From the NCBI GenBank assembly GCA_028288085.1, contig JAQBOK010000225.1, positions 1 through 45,678 of the forward strand: 45,678 bases of DNA. Reading direction: 5' to 3'. Positions 17,955-24,876 of the stretch are shown piece by piece (positions within the stretch are counted from its first letter, which is position 1; every line of letters starts with the position of its first letter). Made by a program: the position numbers and the translations under genes. Origin of the DNA: Mucilaginibacter sp. GTDB lineage: Bacteria; Bacteroidota; Bacteroidia; Sphingobacteriales; Sphingobacteriaceae. Under the pieces are notes generated by a model. The model did not search any database and had not been told where the DNA came from. It saw only the letters and a program-made list of their open reading frames with translations.

Positions 17955-18830
17955 TTAAACTGTAGCTGTATTGGTTAAGCGTATCCTTTTCTTATAAAAC
18001 CTATAAGCCATCCAAATAGATAATCCGGCCAATATAAATACCCATAAATTAACTAAGCCTATTAGTACATCGATAAAAACATTCCAACCATTTGCAAAAG
18101 CCAGCCCCAACCTTTGAAACAAAGGTATACCATATACTGAAGGGTCATCATTAGCAATAACCTCCTTACTAATTGTATTACTTTGATAAAAATTCAAGCT
18201 AATGAGGCTGTACTTAACTGCCTCATCAATTTTCCGGTTACCTATCTGCTCATCAACCAAATCATCTCTCAATAACAGCACATCCGAAGAGCTTTTTATG
18301 GTGACTCTCCCCTTCTTTTGCTGACTCACTAATTCTTTTCGATTACTTAATTTAAGTTGCGCTGAAAGATAATCTAACGACTTATCTTCAATATCCATCC
18401 TTCGCACGTTAACATAGATACTTATTTTGCTTACCTGGCTCATGAAATCTTCCAGCTTCTCAGATGGGATTTTGATGGTCATATCAGCGGTAGTATTAAA
18501 TGCTGAAATTCGCATGATAGAATCATTGCTGATATGCACATCCCTGCCAAGTCCCACTGCAGATTGCATCTGATGATGCATTATCATACCACCATTCTGT
18601 TTGGTTAAAGTTGCAATGCGCTCACTTACCTGTTGCACATCCTTTACCTTAAAATTCATTTCCGCCGTTTTTACCAGCTTGGGGGCATTGGAATTACTAT
18701 CCATAACTTTCACACTATCAGCTGTGCTGCCATTATTAATAACTTCGTATTCTCCTTTACCTGATTTACCTTTACACGCCGCCATCAACGCAATTGCAGC
18801 CAGCATTACAAGTAACATTTTTGTTTTCAT
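17955..18830 (-). CDS. DUF4349 domain lipoprotein with C-terminal membrane helix
   Basis: Lipoprotein signal MKTKMLLVMLAAIALMAAC with the Cys at residue 19. A DUF4349-type domain follows: KTAEMNFKVKDVQQVSERIATL, GGMIMHHQMQS, a segment MTIKIPSEKLEDFMSQVSKI, then DKSLDYLSAQLKLSNRKELV leading into a coiled-coil-like helix and a YSLISLNFYQSN strand. A transmembrane helix lies near the end (NVFIDVLIGLVNLWVFILAG) with a basic tail (RFYKKRIRL). Members are envelope proteins of unknown role. The gene lies between the small membrane gene and the atp operon and is probably transcribed alone. Confidence 0.8.
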   Translation of the reverse strand: MKTKMLLVMLAAIALMAACKGKSGKGEYEVINNGSTADSVKVMDSNSNAPKLVKTAEMNFKVKDVQQVSERIATLTKQNGGMIMHHQMQSAVGLGRDVHISNDSIMRISAFNTTADMTIKIPSEKLEDFMSQVSKISIYVNVRRMDIEDKSLDYLSAQLKLSNRKELVSQQKKGRVTIKSSSDVLLLRDDLVDEQIGNRKIDEAVKYSLISLNFYQSNTISKEVIANDDPSVYGIPLFQRLGLAFANGWNVFIDVLIGLVNLWVFILAGLSIWMAYRFYKKRIRLTNTATV

Positions 18831-18965
18831 GATCGTGAGTTTTTAATTGGATTTTCAATTGATACTCCATGCTCATAAATAGTAACCCTTACAATAACTT
18901 GATGATAAAGATGTTACAAAGCCCTATTTGTTATTCAATTCTTGAAATAACAATCAACGCAACAA

Positions 18966-18997
18966 AAAAGGCTTCCCCGTATTAAGAGAAGCCTTTT
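18966..18997 (-). terminator. Terminator of the atp operon
   Basis: A perfect 10-bp stem (18966-18975 AAAAGGCTTC with 18988-18997 GAAGCCTTTT) and 12-nt loop, 23 bp past the stop of atpG. On the - strand the stem ends in a T-run with further T bases, as in a strong intrinsic terminator. Confidence 0.85.
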
Positions 18998-19019
18998 GAA
19001 TATTTAAGATAACAACTTA

Positions 19020-19901
19020 TCAGTTTGACAATGCTGCAGCACCACTCACTATTTCGGTAAGTTCAGTTGTAATAGCAGCCTGGCGTGCCTGGTTATATGA
19101 TAATTTAAGGGCCTTTATTAGCTCTCCTGCATTTTCAGTAGCTTTATCCATAGCTGTCATACGTGCGCCATGCTCAGAAGCATGCGAATCTAAAACAGCT
19201 TTGTATAATTGTATTTTGATGTTTTTTGGGATCAACTGCTCAACTATAGCTTCTTGTGAAGGCTCCAGAATGTAATCTACCTGGTGTGCATTAGCTTCCG
19301 GCTTTTTCTCTGTTTTAGGAACGGGCAATAATTGTTCAACAGTTAAAAATTGTACAGCAGCATTTTTAAATTGATTGTAAACCAGTTCAACACGGTCATA
19401 CTCACCTTTTAAAAAGCCCTGCATTATGCTTTCAGTTACTTTAGATACATTAATAAAGTTAAGATCCAGATACAGTTCGTTGTTATTACCTATCACGTTA
19501 TATTTACGTTTCTGGTAATACTCCTGTCCCTTTTTACCTATACCTACTATCGTAACATTACCTGCTTTTAACTGGTTGCTATATTTATCTGCAATTAAGT
19601 TATTAGCTGTCTTAATCACATTGGTATTGAAAGCGCCCGCCAAACCACGATTTGATGAAACTACTACGATCAGCACACGTACCGGTTCGCGTTCCAGCAA
19701 AAACGGCGATGAGCCGTCTTCAAGACTTGCAGAAAGATTTGCCAGCATTTCCTTCAGCTTATTAGCATAAGGGCGTAACTGTACAATAGCGTTAGTAGCA
19801 CGTTTCAACTTAGCAGCCGAAACCATTTTCATAGCCTTGGTGATCTGCTGCGTTGAGCTTACTGACGTGATCCTGTTTCTTACTTCTTTTAAATTAGCCA
19901 T
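19020..19901 (-). CDS. atpG: ATP synthase F1 gamma subunit
   Basis: Central rotor shaft of F1, coupling c-ring rotation to catalysis. The N-terminal helix is diagnostic (RNRITSVSSTQQITKAMKMV, then SAAKLKRA), as is the C-terminal helix (ARMTAMDKATENAGELI, then LSYNQARQAAITTELTEIV). The middle has the VVVSSNRGLAGAFN strand. At 293 residues it has normal length. It is the last gene of the operon, 72 bp after atpA, with an inverted-repeat spacer between them, and is followed by a strong terminator. Confidence 0.97.
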   Translation of the reverse strand: MANLKEVRNRITSVSSTQQITKAMKMVSAAKLKRATNAIVQLRPYANKLKEMLANLSASLEDGSSPFLLEREPVRVLIVVVSSNRGLAGAFNTNVIKTANNLIADKYSNQLKAGNVTIVGIGKKGQEYYQKRKYNVIGNNNELYLDLNFINVSKVTESIMQGFLKGEYDRVELVYNQFKNAAVQFLTVEQLLPVPKTEKKPEANAHQVDYILEPSQEAIVEQLIPKNIKIQLYKAVLDSHASEHGARMTAMDKATENAGELIKALKLSYNQARQAAITTELTEIVSGAAALSN

Positions 19902-19910
19902 TTGTTTTGG

Positions 19911-19976
19911 TTACAAATTGAAAGTTGCATGTTGAAAGTATTTCTTACAACCTACAACCCACAACATACAACATTA
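19911..19976. repeat. Imperfect inverted-repeat spacer between atpA and atpG
   Basis: A low-complexity spacer built of GTTG/CAAC units: left part 19917-19940 (AAGTTGCATGTTGAAAGTA type), right part 19945-19975 (TTACAACCTACAACCCACAA and onward). The two halves are partly complementary, so the transcript can form an imperfect hairpin before the gamma subunit start. Confidence 0.5.
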
Positions 19977-21548
19977 ATATTTCCCCGCCAGTTCTTTGGC
20001 TACTGTTTCCAGTACGCCCGTTATCTGATCGTCCAGTTTACCAGCTTTTAAAGCAGCAAGTATTTCAGGATGACGCATTTCTAACTGGGTTGTGTATTCG
20101 CTTTCAAATTCCCTGATCTTGTTAACGGGTACGTTACGCATCAGATTTTTAGTTCCGGCATACACAATAGCTACCTGTTTTTCAACCGTTACAGGCGAAT
20201 ATTGTCCTTGTTTTAATATCTCAACGTTACGGGCACCCTTATCAATTACGTTCTTAGTAGCCGCATCAAGGTCTGATCCGAATTTTGAAAAAGCTTCCAG
20301 TTCACGGAATTGAGCCTGATCAAGTTTCAGCGTACCGGCAACTTTCTTCATTGATTTGATCTGAGCGTTACCCCCCACACGAGATACCGAGATACCTACG
20401 TTAATGGCCGGACGAACACCCGCGTTAAATAAATTCGATTCTAAAAATATCTGACCATCCGTAATAGAAATTACGTTGGTTGGGATATAAGCAGATACGT
20501 CACCAGCCTGAGTTTCAATAATTGGCAACGCGGTTAATGAACCACCACCTTTAACGATACCCCTGATAGATTCAGGAAGATCATTCATTGCCTGGGCTAT
20601 TTCGTCATTCTGACTTATTTTAGCAGCACGCTCTAATAAACGGCTATGCAGGTAAAATACGTCACCAGGATAAGCCTCGCGGCCCGGTGGACGACGCAGT
20701 AATAATGATACCTCACGGTAAGCAACAGCCTGTTTTGACAAATCATCATAAACGATCAGAGCAGGACGCCCTGTATCGCGGAAATATTCGCCAATTGCTG
20801 CACCAGCAAATGGGGCAAAAAACTGCATTGGAGCAGGGTCAGCAGCGCTGGCAGTTACTACAATGGTATAAGCCATCGCGTTGTTTTCTTCCAGTGTGCG
20901 CACAATGTTTGCTACTGTAGACGCTTTCTGACCGCAGGCCACATAGATACATATTACCGGCTCGCCGGCTGCATAAAATTCTTTTTGATTGATAATAGTA
21001 TCGATACAAACGGCAGTTTTGCCGGTTTGACGGTCGCCAATCACCAGCTCACGTTGTCCGCGGCCGATAGGGATCATTGCGTCAATAGCCTTGATACCTG
21101 TTTGCAAAGGCTCAGTTACCGGCTGACGATAGATTACACCCGGCGCTTTACGCTCCAAAGGCATCTCGTATGTTTTACCAACAATAGGCCCTTTACCATC
21201 AATAGGTGCACCTAATGTGTTAACAACACGGCCAAGCATACCTTCACCCACATTAATGGAAGCGATCCTTTTGGTACGTTTAATAGTATCACCTTCTTTA
21301 ACACCGTCTGACTGGCCCAGCAATACCACACCCACGTTATCCTCTTCCAGGTTAAGTACAATACCCTGTAAACCTTTTTCAAATTCAACCAGTTCTCCTG
21401 ATTGTACTTTTGTTAATCCGTAAACGCGGGCAATACCATCACCCACCTGAAGTACAGTACCTACTTCTTCTAATTCAGATTCTGACTTGAAGCCCGATAA
21501 TTGCTGACGCAAAATTGCTGATACTTCGTCTGGTCTAACCTCTACCAT
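19974..21548 (-). CDS. atpA: ATP synthase F1 alpha subunit
   Basis: Non-catalytic nucleotide-binding subunit of the F1 hexamer. It has the alpha N-terminus ([16 protein letters not shown]), a beta-barrel region ([11 protein letters not shown]), the P-loop GDRQTGKTA near residue 170, and the signature [14 protein letters not shown]. The C-terminal helical domain begins near [20 protein letters not shown]. The 524-residue length is typical. It lies 29 bp after atpH within the operon. Confidence 0.98.
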   Translation of the reverse strand: MVEVRPDEVSAILRQQLSGFKSESELEEVGTVLQVGDGIARVYGLTKVQSGELVEFEKGLQGIVLNLEEDNVGVVLLGQSDGVKEGDTIKRTKRIASINVGEGMLGRVVNTLGAPIDGKGPIVGKTYEMPLERKAPGVIYRQPVTEPLQTGIKAIDAMIPIGRGQRELVIGDRQTGKTAVCIDTIINQKEFYAAGEPVICIYVACGQKASTVANIVRTLEENNAMAYTIVVTASAADPAPMQFFAPFAGAAIGEYFRDTGRPALIVYDDLSKQAVAYREVSLLLRRPPGREAYPGDVFYLHSRLLERAAKISQNDEIAQAMNDLPESIRGIVKGGGSLTALPIIETQAGDVSAYIPTNVISITDGQIFLESNLFNAGVRPAINVGISVSRVGGNAQIKSMKKVAGTLKLDQAQFRELEAFSKFGSDLDAATKNVIDKGARNVEILKQGQYSPVTVEKQVAIVYAGTKNLMRNVPVNKIREFESEYTTQLEMRHPEILAALKAGKLDDQITGVLETVAKELAGKY

Positions 21549-21577
21549 TTTTTATTTATTTAGAGTTTTGTTTTAAA

Positions 21578-22126
21578 TTATTGATTTACCCCGTGGGCGA
21601 AATCTTGTTTTAACCTGTTTAAACTGCTTGATATGCTGGTATCTACCTGCCTGTCTCCTACTGTAAGCACAAAACCGCCTATCAGATCAGCATCCACTTT
21701 AGTATGCAGTTCAATGCTTCCGCCTATTGCACTCTGTAATTCCGCTATCACCTTCTTTTTGTTCTCTTCAGACAAAGGCGTAGCTGATGTTACATAAGCC
21801 CTTACAATATGCTTAATGATGTTATATTGATTAATAAATTCCTTGGCTGTAGCGTATAATACCTCAGCACGGCTTTTATTCACCATGATCTTAAAAAAAG
21901 AATCGGTAACCTTGTTGATCTTGCCCCCAAAAATAGCCTCCAGTATCCTTACCTTTTTAGCATGGCCGATAATCGGGTTAGCTAAAACAGCCTGGAGTTC
22001 GTGATTGGCTCTCAATGTTTGCGAAAAAAGCACCATATCTTTCTTGATCTCTTCGAGGTTTTTGTTTTCCTCTGCAAGATCAATTATCGATTTGGCATAC
22101 CTGGTTGCAACTGTTAATTCAGACAT
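21578..22126 (-). CDS. atpH: ATP synthase F1 delta subunit (OSCP)
   Basis: Peripheral-stalk connector between F1 alpha and Fo b. The N-terminal helical bundle starts TVATRYAKSIIDLAEE and has the typical ANPIIGHAKKVRILEAIFGG segment. The C-terminal part carries ATPLSEENKKKVIAELQSAI and DADLIGGFVLTVGDRQVDTS, with the conserved GG-F-x-L-x-V-G-D. The 182-residue length is normal. Gene order F-H-A is standard. Confidence 0.95.
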   Translation of the reverse strand: MSELTVATRYAKSIIDLAEENKNLEEIKKDMVLFSQTLRANHELQAVLANPIIGHAKKVRILEAIFGGKINKVTDSFFKIMVNKSRAEVLYATAKEFINQYNIIKHIVRAYVTSATPLSEENKKKVIAELQSAIGGSIELHTKVDADLIGGFVLTVGDRQVDTSISSSLNRLKQDFAHGVNQ

Positions 22127-22135
22127 ATTTCTTAA

Positions 22136-22206
22136 TTGTAGGTTGTAAGTTCCGGGTTGTAAGTATCAGAGTTCAACTCATCCAACTTACAACTTATAAC
22201 ATACAA
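22136..22206. repeat. Inverted-repeat spacer between atpF and atpH
   Basis: The arms 22136-22151 and 22191-22206 match at 14 of 16 positions when one is reverse-complemented. An alternative inner pairing of 22156-22164 (GTTGTAAGT) with 22185-22193 is a perfect 9 bp. The atp transcript can therefore fold into a long hairpin just before the delta subunit start. The unit GTTGTAAG recurs in other spacers of this window. Confidence 0.6.
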
Positions 22207-22207
22207 C

Positions 22208-22702
22208 TTATTTTAATTTCACTTCCTTTAAAAGGTCGGCTACTAATTGGTCTTGTTTGTGCTGATCTTCAAACTGCTTGCGCAATATTTTTTCAGCTAT
22301 CTCTATTGATAAGGTTGCTACCTGGTTTTTCACATCAGCCATAGCAATAGCTTTTTGGTTATCAATTTCAATACGCGCACGTTCAATCATTCGGGTCCCT
22401 TCTATATTAGCAGCTTCTTTAGCTTCGCTGATGATCTGGTCCTTTACCTGTTTGGCTTCGCGCAGTATCAGGTCGCGCTCTATACGTGCCTGTTTAAGCA
22501 ACTCATCGTTTTCACTGGTTAAACGTGCCATTTCTTCTTTAGCAGCTTCAGCCATTGAAAGCGCACTCTCTATTGATTTTTCACGTTCGCTTATTGCTGC
22601 AAGGATTGGTTTCCAGGCATATTTACCTAATAAAAATAATAATATAGCGAAACAGATCGTTGTCCAGAAAACTAACCCTAAGTTGGGGGTAACTAATTCC
22701 AT
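22208..22702 (-). CDS. atpF: ATP synthase Fo b subunit
   Basis: Peripheral stalk, one N-terminal transmembrane helix and a long charged helix. The sequence starts MELVTPNLGLVFWTTICFAILLFLLGKYAWKPI in character: LGLVFWTTICFAILLFLL spans the membrane and KYAWKPILAAISEREKSIES enters the coiled stalk, followed by Ala/Glu/Lys-rich heptads to the end. The 164-residue length is typical. It lies 79 bp downstream of atpE, with a GC-rich hairpin in the gap. Confidence 0.95.
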   Translation of the reverse strand: MELVTPNLGLVFWTTICFAILLFLLGKYAWKPILAAISEREKSIESALSMAEAAKEEMARLTSENDELLKQARIERDLILREAKQVKDQIISEAKEAANIEGTRMIERARIEIDNQKAIAMADVKNQVATLSIEIAEKILRKQFEDQHKQDQLVADLLKEVKLK

Positions 22703-22740
22703 AATTCAGAATATTTTTTAATAATAAACTAACCAAATTT

Positions 22741-22768
22741 AAAAGAGCCCGGAGCCAATCGCTCCGGG
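22741..22768 (-). terminator. Hairpin between atpE and atpF (attenuator or mRNA-stability element)
   Basis: A perfect 8-bp GC-rich stem (22748-22755 CCCGGAGC with 22761-22768 GCTCCGGG), 5-nt loop, located 13 bp after atpE. On the - strand it is followed by CTC and then four T, so it looks like a weak intrinsic terminator inside the operon. It could raise c-subunit output relative to downstream subunits, either by partial termination or by protecting the 3' end of atpE mRNA. Confidence 0.65.
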
Positions 22769-22781
22769 TTACTTTTTTTTC

Positions 22782-23051
<270 letters not shown>

Positions 23052-23076
23052 TTAATATAGATAATTAATTCAAAAA

Positions 23077-24162
23077 TTAGTGATGCTCCTCAATAGCCAT
23101 CCCGATAAACAGGGAGGAGAGCAATGTAAAAATATAAGCCTGAAGAAATGCTACCAGCACTTCAATTACGTCCATAAATACCACAAAACCAATTGATACA
23201 GGCGACACCCAAAGCGTTTTAAAAATAAATATCAGTGATATTAAGCTTAATATCACAATATGCCCTGCGGTAATGTTTGCAAACAAACGTATCATTAAAG
23301 CAATAGGCTTAGAGAAGATACCCACGATCTCAACGATCCACATAATTGGAAGTATCCAAAATGGAACGTCGGGTAAAAAGATGTGTTTCCAATAATATTT
23401 ATTGCCATTTAAATTAACAACAAACAGTATGATAACTGACAGGGTAGCGGTTACTGCTATATTACCGGTCAGATTGTAGCCTCCGGGGAAAAAAGGAATC
23501 ATTCCCAGCAGGTTGTTGATCAAAATGAAAAAGAATATAGTAAGTAACAAAGGCATAAAGCGTGCATACTTAGAACCCATATTAGGAATTGCAATATCAT
23601 CGCGAACAAACACGATCAACGGTTCTAAAAATGATTGCAAACCTTTAGGAGCTTTACCCACCCGCTTTTTGTAGCTGGATGATATATTTAAAAACACAAT
23701 AAGCAAAATTGCAAGGGCCATAAACATGCTGACCACGTTACGGGTAATTGAAAAATCAAATACCTTTTTGCTCGCTGCTTCGTCAATATTACCATTGGCG
23801 TCAACAACCTTTATTTTATCTTTTTCGGCGGTGTAAGTATAATGCGCGCCCTGGTATATTTTTCCTTTAGGTTCGCCATTTACTTCTTCCTCTTTGATCT
23901 TATCCGAAGAAAACAGTTCAAGCCCTTTATCGGTATAAAGTATTACCGGAAGCGGTAAAGTTGTTTTTCCTAATACAGGCCACGAGTGAGAATCACCAAT
24001 ATGTTCAAGTATTACATCCTTTGGAACGAACTTTTTTTCTTTGCTTGCTGAAGTACCTTCCTGGCTAAAAGCTGATTTTGGAAATGCGCCTGCGATTAAA
24101 AAAAACGCACAAATTAAAGAAAATCTAAAAAGTTTTAAGTTCAAAATCGAGCTGTTAATCAT
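23077..24162 (-). CDS. atpB: ATP synthase Fo a subunit with extended N-terminus
   Basis: Stator subunit providing the proton half-channels. The essential Arg is R292 in KPIALMIRLFANITAGH; the preceding LLTIFFFILINNLLGMIPF helix and the final helix with VEVLVAFLQAYIFTLLSSLF-like sequence are standard. At 361 residues it is about 90 longer than the E. coli protein. The extra part is N-terminal: a signal-peptide-like stretch (FRFSLICAFFLIAGAFPKSAFSQ) and a roughly 100-residue polar segment before the first core helix (VVSMFMALAILLIVFLNIS). Long AtpB forms of this kind are usual in Bacteroidota. Confidence 0.95.
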   Translation of the reverse strand: MINSSILNLKLFRFSLICAFFLIAGAFPKSAFSQEGTSASKEKKFVPKDVILEHIGDSHSWPVLGKTTLPLPVILYTDKGLELFSSDKIKEEEVNGEPKGKIYQGAHYTYTAEKDKIKVVDANGNIDEAASKKVFDFSITRNVVSMFMALAILLIVFLNISSSYKKRVGKAPKGLQSFLEPLIVFVRDDIAIPNMGSKYARFMPLLLTIFFFILINNLLGMIPFFPGGYNLTGNIAVTATLSVIILFVVNLNGNKYYWKHIFLPDVPFWILPIMWIVEIVGIFSKPIALMIRLFANITAGHIVILSLISLIFIFKTLWVSPVSIGFVVFMDVIEVLVAFLQAYIFTLLSSLFIGMAIEEHH

Positions 24163-24176
24163 CTAAATGAAGTTTT

Positions 24177-24563
24177 CTACCTTAAATTTTTGTGCCGCAA
24201 GTTACGCAACAGAATATAAAGTTCAAAGCCCATATTTAAGAAATATATGTAAAAAAAATCGGCCAGAAAAACGTACTTATTTATCTTATTTTTCATGGAA
24301 AAAATAATTATGAAAAATATACAGGCTAATATTTTAACCGTAGTACCTGCCAGGAACGCCTGTACATAGTATTCCTGGTTTTTATGTTGAACAAGCAATA
24401 TGGAGCTAACCACCAAAAAGGTAAGACCAGACATGAAAAAGAATATAAGCCAAAAATGCGGGGTAAGCCAATCCTCATAACCATTATACTGCATTGCAAC
24501 CGGTGCTATAGCAAGGAAAAGGACAAAAAGGAGGTATGCCAAAATGGATGGAAGAATTTTCAT
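24177..24563 (-). CDS. Membrane protein of the atp operon, AtpI-like position
   Basis: A 128-residue protein with four predicted transmembrane helices: ILAYLLFVLFLAIAPVAM, FWLIFFFMSGLTFLVVSSIL, FLAGTTVKILACIFFIIIF and YVFLADFFYIYFLNMGFELY. It ends in a basic tail (RNLRHKNLR). It sits between atpZ and atpB, where AtpI/UncI is found in other bacteria, and overall layout agrees with an AtpI-like assembly factor for the c-ring. I do not see a diagnostic AtpI motif, so the role is inferred from context. Confidence 0.7.
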   Translation of the reverse strand: MKILPSILAYLLFVLFLAIAPVAMQYNGYEDWLTPHFWLIFFFMSGLTFLVVSSILLVQHKNQEYYVQAFLAGTTVKILACIFFIIIFSMKNKINKYVFLADFFYIYFLNMGFELYILLRNLRHKNLR

Positions 24564-24580
24564 TTATAAAACCAGTATGA

Positions 24581-24805
24581 TTATTTTTTCAAAGATACGA
24601 TAACTATGTATAAGGAGATAAAAACTCCCGCAAGAGAAAGAATGGCTGTTACCCATTTTACCGGGTGATTAGCCGCCGTATCTATTTTATATCCTGCGTA
24701 ACTGAATATGCCGATGATCGCTATCATCTGAAAACCGAGGCCGCTGTACTTTGCATACGCATTTAGCGGCCTGCTATCATTTTCATCCTGTTCATTTTTA
24801 GCCAT
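24581..24805 (-). CDS. atpZ: AtpZ/AtpI-family small membrane protein
   Basis: About 74 residues from the ATG at 24805 (another in-frame ATG lies at 24811). After a polar N-terminus (NEQDENDSRPLNAYAKYSGL) comes the family pattern GLGFQMIAIIGIFSYAGYKID, then VKWVTAILSLAGVFISLYIVI. This two-helix layout, with the G-x-x-x-D loop, matches the F0F1-ATPase gene 1 (AtpZ) family, linked to ATP synthase assembly and Mg2+/Ca2+ handling. It is the first gene of the atp operon, 17 bp before the next one. Confidence 0.8.
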   Translation of the reverse strand: MAKNEQDENDSRPLNAYAKYSGLGFQMIAIIGIFSYAGYKIDTAANHPVKWVTAILSLAGVFISLYIVIVSLKK

Positions 24806-24876
24806 CTGCAAATTTATTAATCCTATTTCATACTATTTAGTAAATTAGCAAGGCTTTTCTAAACTATGGTTTTATT

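Noticed and set aside
22278..22721. A 147-codon open frame on the + strand
   Set aside because: Antisense to atpF; the regular Ala/Glu/Lys codons of the coiled stalk leave the opposite frame open. No own promoter or family resemblance.
24825..24845. TACTA-TT-TAGTA inverted repeat between atpZ and sprE as an operator
   Set aside because: It is short and AT-only in context; such repeats are expected by chance in AT-rich intergenic DNA.
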